A DNA stretch of 64,000 nt from Fragilariopsis cylindrus CCMP1102 (taxonomy: Eukaryota; Bacillariophyta; Bacillariophyceae; Bacillariales; Bacillariaceae): assembly GCA_900095095.1 (NCBI GenBank), contig FMBT01000457.1:1-64000 (forward strand). The letters are read 5' to 3'. The translations under genes and the position numbers were made by a program. The notes under the pieces are model-generated. The model did no database searches. It was given only the letters and a program-made list of their open reading frames with translations, and was not told where the DNA came from. Positions 43,505 through 56,885 of the stretch are shown in pieces (within the stretch, counting starts at the first letter, position 1; the number at the start of each line of letters is the position of its first letter).

Positions 43505-44665
43505 ACAACAAGGAATAATGATATGTCGAGATTTGAGAGATGACGATGTGTCGATATTTACTTTCACCTGTTTTTTTCGTGTATCAATTTTCTCGTGTGT
43601 TTTCTCGTCTTAATCAGGATATGCCATATCATGCCAATATGCAAGGAGACTAATAAGCTGAGATTGGATGCTTCTGACTGATGATAGAGAGGTCTCTTTG
43701 ATGCTTTGAAGAAAAACTTGATGGTATTGAGAAAATGAAGTCAACAGACAGTACAGCTGATGGGAGAACACTTGAATTTGATGTGATCCCTAAAATGATG
43801 TGAGATCACAAATCACCCTACCCACACCAACAAATGTTTTGGGCCCAACAAAGCATCCTCTTAAAGACAAAACATTACACAGCATGTATATTATGTCTAA
43901 CTAGCAACATCATCATAGTTGTAAATAATTTATCTAAAGCTTCTAAAAATCTTCTTCTTTTACTACATTATGAATGTTGTGAGTGAATACAACAACATTA
44001 CTACCAGCATTGAGCAGAGCTTATGGGCAAGCACTTATATTACCCCTATCCAGTAAATTAAAGTTTCAGGAATCCATTATAGGAGATCAGGAGATCAACC
44101 TTGTTTCAAAAAATTAAGAGTGATGAAGAAACACCCCCCCTGACTGGCCTACTGCTGAGTGAGAAGAAAAGATGAATAATAATAATGTATCTGACTTGAC
44201 TATTGAACTGGAAACATGTAACTGATGACTCACTCAGTTTGAGAGTTTTTCATCCCTTAGTATATAAATTTATAGATCCAGTTGATACGATGCATCCTTT
44301 AACCTACAATGTATTATACTACTAGTACTGTACCTCTGTAATCAAATGATGTTGATGACATACCATTATTTTTTGCTATGTTTTTAGAACTTTAGCTTCT
44401 TGCCGTCAACCGAGAACAAAGAATTTTAAGCGCTGCCTGGCTGCAAGCCGATCAAAACCTACGCTTCCTTTTGCGTTATCGTGCGAATTTTATGCAAATA
44501 AAAAAAAAATCACATCTCTTGTCGTTGTGCTGTTCGACTGTCTTCTTTTCAAGCAAATCATAGCGCTTAATAAATCAAATTACGGGGATCTAATCTCGTA
44601 GAAAATCAATTTACACACAATATTTAAGTAGACATCACAACAAAAATAATTTGGGAACATGGCCC

Positions 44666-47600
44666 ATGAGCGAGATTGGACAAGTACAAAATCAGGAGCA
44701 GTATCATAACATTGTATCTAGTTTGATCAACGAGACGTCAGAAGGGAGAAACTCTGAGGATTCGTCAAACGATCGGCTTCCAATTAGAAGACCCCGGGCC
44801 CCGGGGGCTCTTCGTCTTTTCCAAGTCTACGAGCAAGAACAAGGACAACGAGCTAAAGGAAAAGGGGGAATAATTGCACCTCAAAAAGTCTTATTCGATT
44901 GGGTAAAGAAATTGGTTAGTAAAAATTAGTCTCTAATTTGGGGAGAAAATAAAATCCCCCCATAGTTCTTATTTTATGTGTTACTTGTTTGTAATTAATT
45001 TATAAGTTAGTCAGTCAATCTTCATTCTCAGCTTTTTCTGACTTCGTTTATATTTTGCTTACTGTAACTTTCTGTATTGATATTCATCGCAGGTGAAGTC
45101 TATCGAAAAAGGTAACAAGACTAAATCAACTTCAAGAGACGCACTGGATCTTTTTGAAGCAACATCTATTGCAACTGAGAACGGACCAATTAATTGTTGG
45201 GACGAAGATCTAGTGGCTCACGTCGTTGACATTTTTGAAACACATCCGGTACGTGCAATAATAAGAACGGAATTGAACTACTACAACCAGTAGTAGCAAT
45301 ACACATACACACGACAATTGTTTAACTAAAATAACAATTTATATCTCGTTATTATTTTTTGGTATGGTTAGGTTTTTGAATCCAACAATATTCCATCGTT
45401 CGGTATAATTCTTGAAAGACTTAAAGATCCAAAACAGGATATTGAAATAAAGATGGACAACAAAAATAATAACAACAACATCAACTCGCAGTCGTTGTCG
45501 CTCGGAGCGCTAGCTTCGGGAGTTGCTAGTAGCGTGTCCCCATCCGACGGCTCTGGTTCGTCGATCGGGATATCGAATATTTTACAAGACATCGGACCAG
45601 CGTGTACTCAAAACCGATCAACGTTTCGAGAAACTTTGGCCGAAATTACTGCTAATAATACTACACCTGGACTGAACGAAGCGGCGCTGGCTAGAGTTAT
45701 ACATTTCTTTAGCGACAAGGGAAAGGATTCAGAGGGATCCTCATCAGCGATAGGTGTATCTTCGTCACTTTTGGGAAGTCTCATTCCGGGGAGAGGAAGT
45801 GAGGTTTCTGCAGACGGTTGGAATCTCAAATCTGTAGCGGAGGTACTTGAACAAGATTATTCCTCTCGGGATTGGAATTTAGTTGCTCAGTGCTGGGATT
45901 TCGCTGGATTTGTTATAAAAGATGTAGACCAATTTCGTAGTTTGTTGGATCTATATCGGGCGGGAGCGAAGCGAGCTCCACCTTTGTCTGCATTTACTTC
46001 GCAATGGAGAAATGCGACAGGGCAGCTTTGTATTATTGAATCTATCATGACTGTGCCTCAAAATGTTTTCATGACTCCATTAAATGAAGAAGAATCTGCT
46101 GACGCAGCTACGGCTGCTGCTGGGGCTACTGGAATTGATCCACAATCTTTTGCATCGATGGAAATTCTTCAACGGCTTCTATTCCTGTCGGACATTCCGT
46201 CTTTGTATCGACGAGTAAGAGATTTGTTTGTAAGGGGATTACTAAGCTGTCCTGAGGTTCTACTGTGCTCGTTGGTTCGTTTGCAATTGCACGTCGCAAA
46301 TACACCACCTCAATCCGGGAGAGAAGCTTTGGCCAATGCGGGGCTACAGATTAAAACAGAACTCATGAGGGAATTGATCCCTCTATTCTTTCGACCCAAT
46401 ACTCATCATCGGGTACAAAATGCACCAGCTGCGCTTCGTAGACTTTATGCAATTTCGCCAAATACAGTCACAGCTGCTTGCTTCGAGGCATGGCGGAGTA
46501 CAATCGGAGACAACTCTCAGATGCGGGTTGCCACCCTAGTTCATATCATCAACATTGCCCGTCTTCTGCCTTCTCCTGCAGATGCAGTCGCTTCGTTGCT
46601 AAACGGAGGCAAAGATCCTGAATTTAGTGTTGCAATCGCATTCGTGATGGCTGATAATGACTTCCTCCAACTCAAGCCATGGTTGAATGAAAAATTATCG
46701 CAAAGGAATACGGTAGGCATATTCGCAGCGGCTATTGTATCGTACATTGCCAAGACGCATTCCACCGCGTCACTTCGAGGAACCGAACCTACCCCTCTTG
46801 TGAGCTTGGAGAATATTGTAACGGCATTACAAATTTTGAATGCACTCGATGCTACTACACTTTCACAACCATTTTCAAATGCCGATGGAACTCAAATGCA
46901 GGGCACGACACTTGGTGACAATGTGAAGGCTGTTTCAGAAGCATGTATTACTACTCACCCGAACTTGAGAGGAAGTTTAAGTGTGTCTAATACAACAATG
47001 AAAAATAACAATGGCGGCGGTGATGGAACTCCTGCTGGTCCTACCTCATCAACAGGAGCATCAGATGACGTTGAAGAAATGGCCACTGCCTACTTTCAAA
47101 AGATCTACACTTCCGAACAGAGCATTGGTGAGGTTGTGGAGATGTTGAAGCGGTTCAAAACTTCTGGTAACTCGAAAGAAAATGAAATCTTTGCATGTAT
47201 GGTTCATAATCTCTTTGACGAGTACAGATTCTTTTCTAAGTATCCTGAAAAGGAGTTACGGATTACAGGTATTCTATTCGGAACACTTATAGAAGAACAA
47301 TTGGTTAGCAGCATTACACTTGGTATTGCCTTGCGATATGTATTAGAAGCTCTTCGTAAGCCACCATCGTCTTCGGGATCCACCACTAGCAGCGGAAAGA
47401 TGTTTCAGTTTGGTATGTTTGCCTTAGAGCAATTCAAAGGGCGTTTACACGAATGGCCTCAATATTGCTCTCATATTGTACAAATCCCTCATTTGAAGGA
47501 AGGTTATGCAACTTTGGTAGCAGAGATTGAAACTGCTATGCTTGATAGTCAGAATCGAACTTCCGGGGCGGCAGCCGCAGGCACCACGACCCAAAGCTCC

Positions 47601-50600
47601 ACTGCGAATATTTCTGCAGCAGTACCAACCCCTGAAGAGCAAAATCCCAACGCAAACAATACTTTTGCATCAAATATCGAAGGAACAGTTCCATTACAAA
47701 GCACCAAATTTGAACGTGCCACTTCCATTTCTTCCGCGTCTTCGATCGGTGATCTTTCTGCACCCGTAATACCTGTAGACGAAAAGCCAAGAATCGCCGA
47801 ATTTGGACCTATGCTTGGAAGAGCAGTAACAGACCTAGCCGACGAGGAGCAAGAGCATGAAGCTCCTCCTGAAAATTTATTGGATCGTATTCAGTTTTTG
47901 ATCAACAATCTTGCTCCGTCGAACGTAGAAAAGAAATCTAAAGAGCTGAAGGATTTATTGGAACCCAAATACTTTAGCTGGCTTGCACACTTTCTTGTCG
48001 TGAAGCGAATCAGTACTCAAGCGAATTACCACCAATTGTACCTTAGCTTTCTAGATAACCTTGGCGAGTATGGAAAGGGTCTATTCGAAGCAATTTTAGA
48101 CAGTGCATATCGAAATATCGGAAAATTACTTAGGTCTCCGAAGATCACCACATCGTCCTCAGAACGTAGCTATCTAAAAAATCTTGGAATTTGGCTAGGT
48201 CAAATTACGTTGGCGAGAAATAGACCTATTTTACAAGTTATGTTGGACTGTAAAGAACTTCTACTCCAAGGGTATGAAACAGGGAAGCTGATCGCCGTTG
48301 CTCCTTTCCTTGCGAAGACATTGGAAGGGGCAAAGAATTCCTTTGTTTTTCGTCCACCAAATCCGTGGCTAATGGGATTACTTGGGGTGTTCCGATCAGT
48401 TTACAACGTAGACGGGCTCAAGATGAATATCAAGTTCGAAGTCGAAGTCTTGTGCAAAAATCTTGGAACCAGATTGGAGGATATTCCATTAAGGGACCTA
48501 GAATTGGCTAAGAGAGTGGCACCAGTGAAGGAAAAGAATCCTGACTTCAACGTCAAAGCTAGCTTGAAGGTACCTGTAGCACCTTCCTCGAATGCACTTT
48601 CCACGCCGGATGCAAAGAACGCCTTGAACATATCGCTACAAGGTGATTCTACTCGTTCGGCAACTTCTGGTGGTGGCGACGACGAAGCTACTGTAATTCC
48701 TAATCTTGCTGCATACGTGACGGTAAATCAAAGTTTGAATGAGCTTTTGCAGCAGTCTGCACAAGCAGGGACTTTGGCTTCACTCAATACCGCAGCTTTG
48801 AAGAGAGCCGTTCCGATTGCAGTGGATAGAGCAATTCGAGAGATCATTCAACCTGTAGTTGAACGTAGTGTTACGATTGCATGCATCACAACCAAAGAAA
48901 TTGTTACAAAGGATTTTGCCATGGAAAGTGATGAGAATAAAATGCGTAAGGCTGGGCAACTCATGGTTGCGAATCTTGCCGGAAGTCTTGCTCTTGTGAC
49001 ATGCAGAGAGCCGCTTCGTTCGAGTGTTTCAACGCATTTGCGACAACTTTTGACACCAACCACGTCGGGTTCGGCGGATGGAAAACTAACAGAACAGGAA
49101 CAAAACATTATTGAACAGTGTGTTCAGATTTGCGCCACCGATAATCTAGAACTTGGTTGCATGCTAATTGAAAAGGCTGCGACAGAAAAGGCTGTTCGTG
49201 ATGTAGACGAGGCCCTTTCGCAACAGCTAAACTTGAGGCGGAAGCATCGCGAACAAACTGGTCAGCCATTCTATGATATGTCGATCTTCGGGAACAACCA
49301 ACGTTACCCTGCAGGCCTACCAGACCAACTTCGTCCCAAACCAGGTGGTCTCAGAGCCGAACACTTTCAGCTTTATGATAGTTTTCAAAGGTTGCCGCGA
49401 CAGACTCCAACTTCTGGGGGTGCCTTGTCACCAAACGCTGCATCTGCAGGTGCTGGAATGGCTCCCGGACGGGCTGGTCCTGCTCGTGCTCCTGAAAATG
49501 AGATACAAGCTGCTGGTCAGAAACCTCAACTTGGAATTGAAGCATTATCTGCTCTAGCAGCGAAACTCGACAGTGCCGTTACAACTCTTTTGGCTTCTGC
49601 AGGACCTCGTGCACCAGAGGTGAAGTTGCAAATGTTACCACAAGAGCATCAAATTCGCCAATTGCTAACAGCCGTCAACCAGATTTTACCAAATCTAAAC
49701 GCATCTGGTGAAATCACTCGTGTATTGGCTCAAACTGAACAGGATTCAGTACTTCAGTTCTCTCAGGGAATTTTCAAGCGTCTGTACGAGCTTAGCTTGG
49801 GAGAGCCATTAAGACTTGAAGCCCTAGTGGCTCTTTTGGAAAAGATTAATGCGTCCTGTCCAAAACTTGGAAAAGATATGGGTACCTGGGCTACGTACGC
49901 TCCAACTAATACGGAAGCTCAACGACGTTTGCACAGAACGGTTCTGCTTCTACTTGTAAGGAGTCGTCTTCTGGCGGTCGCTGAATTAGATCAATTCCTC
50001 GCTGCTCGTGCTGATAACGGACGAAACCCTGTTTGGGTAGAGTTTGCGCTGCTCTTCATTCGAACTGCTTTCATGGAGAGAATTTCACTACCAAATGACT
50101 TTCCCAAGGTCATTGATTTGATGACTAGGATTGCTGATGGTCGTAGCCTAGCAGGTCAAGATGTAATTCAGGCTTACAAGAAACCAATACTTCGTATGTT
50201 GGAAGAAATGCGTGGGTTAGGACCAGCTACATCATCTGTAAATCCTGCTCCTCCCGGACAGGTTGCCAATGGAGCAGTAGCATCCACCGCCAATGATCGA
50301 TGGGGACAATCTAATGGAACAACTCAGGACAGTAGTAGTCTATCAGTAGACTCGCTCTCGAGATTCTCGGCGGCAGCTGCTAAAGTGGCTGAAGCGACTG
50401 AGGGTTTCTCCCAAAAGGACCCACCCAATGCTAGACAGCAGGTCACACAGCTACTTGAAAATTGGATTCGAGTGAATAATGAGGCCACAGGAAATGAACA
50501 GATCAACGCGCAGTTCCTCCAATACCTTCAACAATTTGGTGTTGGAACGGTTGAAGAGCACACCGAACGTTTTATTCGTCTCGCAAGTCAGGTCGTTGTC

Positions 50601-52091
50601 GACGCCGTTTTGAAGTCTGCTACTGGTGGAGAAAACGGCAGAACCGTGTTGAATTATGCCGTTGCGGATGTCTATTGCAAACTGTTGGTCCTGATGTTCA
50701 AGAATTTGAACGCTGGCGGATCGACACCTGAGCAGATCAAGGTTCAACGATTGGCTATGCTGAACAAAATTCTTGGATGTACTGTCCGCACTATGATGTG
50801 GGACGTTGAGAGGTTGAAAGCTTCAGGAGCTAGAGGTAAATGGGATCAGAGACCATGGTATCGTATCTTTATGAATCTCATCATTGATATCAACAAACCA
50901 GATCCAGAACTCGAGCCTATTCGACTCGGAATTCTCAGCGTCTTTGCAGCGACCTTCCATGTTTCGCAGCCGTTGGTTGTACCAAGTTTTTCTTTCTCTT
51001 GGTTCGAGCTTGTGTCACATCGCCATTTTTTACCCAATCTATTGCTCATTGAAGGACAGCAAGGGTGGGATACTATTCATCAGCTTTTGATCGATTACTT
51101 ACTGTTTTTAGAACCCTACATCAACGTTGGGGAGATGACTCCTCCTGTCAAAAAGTTATACGAGGGAACACTCCGTGTTTTCTTGGTTCTTTTGCATGAT
51201 TTTCCTTCCTTTTTAGCTGGATATCACCTTTCGTTTTGCAACGTAATCCCGCTGAATTGCATCCAACTTCGAAATATGATTCTTTCAGCAACACCCAAGG
51301 GGATGAATCCACCAGATCCTTTCACACCAAACTTGAAGATCGATTTACTCCCTGAGATTTCTCAGAGCCCAATCATACTTTCGAATGTACTAGGACCAAT
51401 CGAGTCATTCAGAGGTCACTTGGATGCTTTCCTAAAGGATGGCCAAATGAGAGACTTTCTCGAGGCATTCCCAATCTTTTTTAAGAAAGAACGTACAAAC
51501 GAAATTGATGCTCCGAAGGTCAACTCCCTTGTTTTATATGTTGGCATCCATGCTCTCGCACGGCAGAGCTCTCAGATCTCATTGTCTCATACACCGGAAA
51601 TGGAGGTCCTTCAAAAGTTGATGGATTTTGATGATAAGGGTCGATACATTTGCTTGAATGCGATTGCAAATCAACTTCGCTATCCATCTAGTCATACCCA
51701 TTATTTTTCTTGCGTCATGCTATATCTATTCAGCGAGTCCAAGAATGTGGCAGTCAAGGAACAGATTACCCGAGTCCTCCTCGAACGATTGATTCTTCAC
51801 AGGCCTCATCCATGGGGATTGCTGGTCACGTTCATTGAATTGATCAAGAATCAAGAACGATACGGATTTTGGAATTATCCCTTCACTCGGTGTTCCTCCG
51901 AGATCGAAAAAGTTTTCGAATCTGTAAGTTTATTTTTATCTTATTTCATCTATTTATGTGTTGTATCCTGTATCATCTTTCTTCTGTTTTTTCTTCTCAC
52001 ATTGATTTCTTTTATACCCCATTTCTTATCTTGACAGGTCGCAAGGAGCGTGATGCCCCCTGGTGTTGCACTTGGAGGACGAGAAGAATAA
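44666..52091 (+). CDS. CNOT1: CCR4-NOT complex scaffold subunit 1 (CNOT1/NOT1)
   Basis: CNOT1 scaffolds the cytoplasmic deadenylase that shortens mRNA poly(A) tails. Exons 44666-44914, 45093-45248, 45372-51923 and 52038-52091 join in phase to about 2336 aa (human about 2376). The start is ATG 44666. N-terminal HEAT helices come first. The MIF4G domain that binds the CAF1 nuclease begins near residue 970 (LDRIQFLINNLAPSNVEKKS, YFSWLAHFLVVKRISTQANY). The DUF3819 region that binds CNOT9 lies at about 1240-1390 (AVDRAIREIIQPVVERSVTI, ETLE-like AFATKEI segment, LAGSLALVTCREPLR). The NOT1 C-terminal domain is at about 1960-2320 (WYRIFMNLIIDINKPDP, LPNLLL, FHVSQPLVVPSF-like helices, HPWGLLVTFIELIKN). 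A short 17-codon last exon ends the protein. Only one long exon carries almost everything. Confidence 0.95.
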
Positions 52092-52383
52092 AAAAATTAT
52101 AGAAAGAACAAGAACAAAAATGTTTCAAATGTACAGTAACTTCCAATTCATATTTACACAATCCATTAATTATACACATAAACTCATTAATCTGCACATG
52201 ATGTAAAAGAGCTAATAAAATTTAATTATATAATAGAAGCCAATTTTAAGTTTAAAACATCTGTATGAAGCAGAAATTGTGTACTAGCTAGCTAACTCAG
52301 AAATTTGATTACGAGCTACTATAGTTGGGGTCAAACTACTTCGAGTACAGTAGTCAGCCAACTAAGTTAATTACAATTACCAA

Positions 52384-53214
52384 TTACCGATTATAAAAAA
52401 TCTCCAGCGAAATAGGAATGAGCGTCAAAACAATATTTATTGAAGCATTGAAAATCAATCCTGCTGATGGAGCCGATGAAAGTGGTAAAACAGATTCCAA
52501 TATTGGTAGTTCATCTGCTGTTACTACTCCGCCATCACCACCACCCTCCAATCGATCCAGTAGTCCTACTGTCATATCATTTCCAACATCAAAAAAGTCC
52601 ACCACTGGATAAAATGGTCCTTCTTGCTGGTCTGGTGTTAATTTTTCGATTCCAGTTAAATTCCTATTATTTTTCACAACGACCGTCTTGGTTGCATAAA
52701 AGAATGAATTACCATTGTTGTCATCTTGGATGGATTCTTGTAGTGTAAGTACTAGCATATCATCAAACATTCGGGATGCATGTTCATCATTAAAGTAAAA
52801 TTGAGAAGTTAGTAACTCTTGTCCATTTTGCCAAATTTTAAAATGGATATGTGTGATTGGTCTGGACGGGTACAACCCAGGACGTTGTGTTTTCAGTAAA
52901 AAAATTCCCATTGCATCTGTGTCGGCTGTACCAAAATAACTGAACGTATCATTGCATAATTCATACCCATCCACATCATTATTAGAAGGATTGCGGTAAT
53001 AATTACCATTATAATCGGCATGCCAAAATTGTACCTGTGCCTCTGGAACTGATTCTCCTACATCATTACGCAAACTTCCATATAATACTATATGTGGATT
53101 ATTGGATGGTCCTTCTTGTTCTAGTTGCTGCTGTTGACAGTCAGAATGCTTGATGTAAAAGGAAAAATACAAGAGCAGAATCTGTAGAGAATAATTCCAT
53201 CGGGGAATAGCCAT
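52384..53214 (-). CDS. secreted intradiol-dioxygenase-like protein, probably GPI-anchored
   Basis: A 276-aa single exon. A signal peptide (SLQILLLYFSFYI) is followed by a beta-sandwich domain like protocatechuate/catechol intradiol dioxygenases, which open aromatic rings with Fe(III). Visible elements are GSLRNDVGESVPEAQVQFWHAD with a following GNYY (Tyr72/73), a later RPGLYPSRPITHIHFKIW (Tyr115, His122, His124) and TSQFYF. These supply the Tyr/Tyr/His/His iron ligands. Unusually, the motif EGPFYP (198-203, in LTPDQQEGPFYPVVDFFDVG), normally N-terminal to the catalytic core in this family, lies after it. The C-terminus (SSAPSAGLIFNASINIVLTLIPI) is small residues then hydrophobic, as in GPI signals. 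Substrate unknown. Confidence 0.83.
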   Translation of the reverse strand: MAIPRWNYSLQILLLYFSFYIKHSDCQQQQLEQEGPSNNPHIVLYGSLRNDVGESVPEAQVQFWHADYNGNYYRNPSNNDVDGYELCNDTFSYFGTADTDAMGIFLLKTQRPGLYPSRPITHIHFKIWQNGQELLTSQFYFNDEHASRMFDDMLVLTLQESIQDDNNGNSFFYATKTVVVKNNRNLTGIEKLTPDQQEGPFYPVVDFFDVGNDMTVGLLDRLEGGGDGGVVTADELPILESVLPLSSAPSAGLIFNASINIVLTLIPISLEIFYNR

Positions 53215-53833
53215 GGTACAGTAATCTCTCTCTCTCGTTCTTCTCGCTCTATTATTGCCAACGATGATGTTCTAATACCTGTGTCTATGATGCCGTGTTT
53301 TTCGGGATACCAATTGAGTTTTTGTATGTTAGTATGAACTTTACTGAAGCTCTTCCTCAATTGCAATGGTCGAATGGTTAACTTGTGATCTATCACGGCC
53401 GAGATTTTGTAACTGCTCTGTTCCTAGTCTGCCGTATCGATCAAACAAGTTCAACTTCAACCTTCCTTGTTCTACATTCGTTGTCACAATAGAAATAGAA
53501 ATGACAAATAAATGTACGATTGATTATAGTTGTTATCTTGATTCATTCATCGAATTCGTTGATGTGATGGAATGGAATGATATTGTACAGTACAGTCTCT
53601 CACTCGTCCATCAGCAAGATTTGTTTCCATAAAAATTTGAAAATTTTCACTTTCAATGCACGACTCAAAAGTGAAAGGGCAGGCAGACAGAGTACGAAAA
53701 AAAATTATACATTAATAATAAGTAAATAAGTAGATACCTTGTCGAATATGAATGACGATGATGAGCCTTTTTATGACATTAATGCAATCATCTTCATGAC
53801 CTCTACCGGTACAGGACCAGCAACACATAAAAT
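53215..53833. other. divergent intergenic region
   Basis: Spacer between the dioxygenase-like gene and the DUF3228 gene. A match to the Pol III A-box consensus (TGGTCGAATGG, near 53367) has no accompanying tRNA fold and was not called. No gene seen. Confidence 0.5.
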
Positions 53834-55066
53834 ATGAGACTAGCCTCGTGTTTATATGCCCTTCAAGCTTCATATATTTTACATCCATCTGCTGTTCGTA
53901 GTGTACGTGCCTTCGCAACAACAACAACAACAACATCAACCTTAGCATCAAACTCAAGCTCAACATCAACCTCAGCAATGGCATCATCAACAACAAAGAA
54001 TCTTGTAGTCGATCCATTCTGCTATCGACAATTCCAACAATATGAGCAAAGTAAATCATACGGTGGTACTGTCTTTTCATTAAGTATAGAAGAATTTGAA
54101 AAGATTGTTAATGAACGGTACAACACTGAAAATTTACAAGATGGATATGCACCATTTTGTAAACATATATTTTTAATTAATGATTTTACAGGCAGTGATG
54201 GAAAAGCAAACACGTTACCCGTGAAGGGTAATGAACATTTGATTCGTTCAGAATATGCAGCTCGGAATGAAAAGGAGGTACCGGTTCTACAACGTTTCAT
54301 TCCACTTGATGCCGTTGTGGGTGGTATTGAAAAATTACCGGTCGCAAAATATTTAGATTTGATTCTATATTCTCGTGAACAGATTCAAAAAGAGAATGCA
54401 AGTATGGATAAAGGTAAAACAGAAGAGGAAGAAAATGAAACAGCACCATGGGGTATCGTTAGTATTAAGGCACAAGATGAAGACTTTGAACTGCCAATGA
54501 ATCCGTACGTATTTATTTATTTATTTGTTCGTTTCATGATTTGATAATTTCGAACTTGACCTCCTCTGTCTCGGATATTTTTTGTTTTTGTTTTTTTTGT
54601 TGGAATGCGTCGATCGTGAATTATGGGAATTGTTGTGCTGGGCGTATCCAACCCTTCTATATTTTTATTAATACAAGTATCAACCCTTTCCTCTCTCGTC
54701 AGATAATGTTTGCCCAATTAAATGCATTGTTTTATAATCTATCTTTGTGTTGTACAATGTACTGTTGCTTTGCGTAAGAATAATACGTACGCGATTTCTT
54801 TTTTTTTGTTTCGTTTCTAACTTTCTGTATCTCTCTTGAAACGATTATGGATCTGAAATTGCCCTATTCAACGACAAAATAAAATAAAATAAAATGAAAT
54901 AAATCTAACGCGTTATTATCAAAAAATCATCAATGATATAACAATCAGGATTACCCAAATGCGAAATGCACTAGGCAAAGAGGAAGGAGGTTCCGGTATT
55001 CCAATCGATCGTGATGCTTACATGAAAAGTGTTGAATTCTGGTCCACAAATGTCAATATATCCTAG
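53834..55066 (+). CDS. DUF3228-family protein, two exons
   Basis: Exons 53834-54504 and 54949-55066 (GTACGT donor, CAG acceptor) join in phase to 262 aa. Key segments are VVDPFCYRQF, LQDGYAPFCKHIFLINDFTG, LIRSEYAARNEKEVPVLQRF, KYLDLILYSREQI, PWGIVSIKAQDEDFELPMNP and then NALGKEEGGSGIPIDRDAYMKSVEFW. I recognise this set as the DUF3228 family of plants, algae and some bacteria, whose biochemical role is unknown. The N-terminus (LASCLYALQASYILHPSAVRSVRAFATT) is Arg- and Ser/Thr-rich, suggesting organelle import, with RAF-A possibly a plastid-type site. The second exon completes the conserved C-terminus that the first lacks, which supports the splice. Confidence 0.78.
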
Positions 55067-55370
55067 GCTAATATACTAATTATATAATAATAATAATAAT
55101 AATAGTAAACATGCTACAAGTTCCTCAAATAACTATAATGTAATTAGTTGACTCAGCGTTCCATGATTTTTCCTTCCCCTATCTTAATGAATCGTGTTGG
55201 TAACCTCGTTATTATAAATCACCTCCTTCATAGTCAGCAGCGTTATCGACATACGTTTTGGTCAAATCTAATTCGCATCTTGCCCTTGTACTCTTACTTA
55301 TTTGTTCATTTAGATTGTATCTCAGCAAATGTTACAATTTGAGAAAGAATGGATACGATCTAAAGTTATT
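55067..55370. other. intergenic between convergent genes
   Basis: 3' spacer with a short TAA repeat near 55086-55103. Nothing else seen. Confidence 0.5.
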
Positions 55371-56885
55371 CTATTTCTTTCGCAAGTAAAGCGATTGTTC
55401 CAGTGTCAGAGTTGATTCTTTATTGTTGTCTTCACCGTTTCGTTGTTTCTGAAAAAGCTCCTTCTCCTTCTCCACCTCTTCTATATGCTTAGGTGTCGGA
55501 ACGATGGGAAACGCAGCGCAATCGCTTACGCCACAAAGGTTTTCACCACGTTTCATCCAGAAATGTCCTTCCATTCCCCAGGATGTACCTGCGATGTGAT
55601 GGATTCATTTGTTTCCGGATAACAAAAAGATGGTTAGATTCTATTAATTACAAAACGCAATGAATATTATTGACAACAGATTAAAGTTAAACGATATCAC
55701 AGAAGAAGACAAAGAAAAAACAAAGCAAGACAAGTACCGTATCTGCGAAACTAAAGAAACAGTAACGATTTTTCTTTTCTTACCCCAGGAATTTCTCACG
55801 ATATAATATGGGGTACCGCCGTCATTGTTATTGTTGTGTTTGCTGATGGCTGTTGTTCCGAGTCCAACCGCTACCACGGCGTGGTTCACGTCATTATTGG
55901 TGTTGTTGCACATGGTCGAATTCGTCGTTGCGTTAAAGCTGTCGTAAACACCGTGTTGATAAAATCGAAAGTCCGGTGATACCTGGTATGCTATCGAAAC
56001 AGGACCGACCTTCGAAATTGCATCGACTAGATCGTCTTCGTCGCCGCTAGTTATGTTATATACCTCAGCTACGACCGCTCCTACGGTCCCATCTTTGGCG
56101 AGGCATTTCGGTCCGTCTGTCGCTTCATACGTATAACTCGTTTCTAAATCCATACCACCGTTGTATTTGATATACTCGTATGCCTGACTGGGAAGCCCTC
56201 CACTGCAACCGAAATTGTTAAAATCTCCTGCACAATCAACCAATTGCTGTTCAGCGAGTCCATTCCAATGTGTGCAATCTTTCTTGTGCGCCAAGCATGT
56301 GTGGGCTTCCAGACACCCTGAAGTCGAAAATGTCCAACAAGAACCGCAATGTCCTTGATCCTTGACAGGTGTCATGATTCCTTTGGTTCTCCAATCGACG
56401 CTGATTTTCTTATCCTTCGCGGTTATCTTCGTCTTCATATTTGTATCCTTTGTATTTGCTTTCTCGTCATTGATCCAATTATCCTTATGTTGCCTTTGCT
56501 GACTACTTGTGCTGCTTGTACTTGCACTAGTAGTTGCCGAACAATGCTGTGGGTCCATTAAATACGAAGCAGCAAATTCGTCCGAAGTTAGATCGGCGAA
56601 AGGTGACTCCATTGTCATCTTCCATGACGTATGTCCTGCATCGTATGCAACGTTGTGCTGTTCTACAGAAACTTTGTTTTCGTTCCAAATTATTTCACGC
56701 AGCAAACGTTCATTTTCCGACGGGTACTTGTTTTTGTTTTGATTATTCATCAAAGTGACCCATCTATCGAAATCGAATTCAGACTCATTAAAGTCTTCCT
56801 CAACAGCAAAACTGCTGATCTTACTGCTGGGATTAGCAACAAGAAAGAACACCAGCGAAAATAGAATATTCATAGTTATTTTCAT
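55371..56885 (-). CDS. papain-family (C1A, cathepsin-like) cysteine protease
   Basis: Exons 56885-55784 and 55588-55371 join in phase to 439 aa. The ATG at 56885 is used because it starts a signal peptide (MKITMNILFSLVFFLVANPS); the frame upstream has no ATG. Residues 35-110 resemble an I29 propeptide (FDFDRWVTLMNNQNKNKYPS, NERLLREIIWNENKVSVEQHN, FADLTSDEF). A Ser/Thr/Lys-rich linker precedes mature ISVDWRTKGIMTPVKDQGHC. Catalytic residues are Gln177, Cys183 (GSCWTFS), His335 (NHAVVAVG) and Asn365 (VRNSWG). GCSGGLPSQAYEYI and the C-terminal SWGMEGHFWMKRGENLCGVSD complete the fold. The splice lies in Gly368 just after NSW, and both flanks contain a TCCTGGGG copy, giving NSWGTSWG. Secretory or vacuolar location is expected. 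Confidence 0.93.

Larger units (their letters stand above)
41901..44665. other. intergenic with duplications
   Basis: No supported gene in 2.7 kb. It contains the 198-bp tandem duplication (42140-42536), the second inverted repeat copy (about 43105-43504) and AAC repeats (43420-43452). Frames near 43100-43567 are low-complexity repeat translations. Confidence 0.6.

Noticed and set aside
44791-44808. GC-rich CCCCGGGCCCCGGGG run in CNOT1 exon 1
   Set aside because: It is in frame and codes for an ordinary Arg/Pro/Ala stretch; odd composition but no evidence of function.
53360-53440. A-box-like TGGTCGAATGGTTA suggesting a second tRNA
   Set aside because: No D-stem pairing, no T-arm or B box, no 7-nt anticodon loop and no matching acceptor stem in either order.
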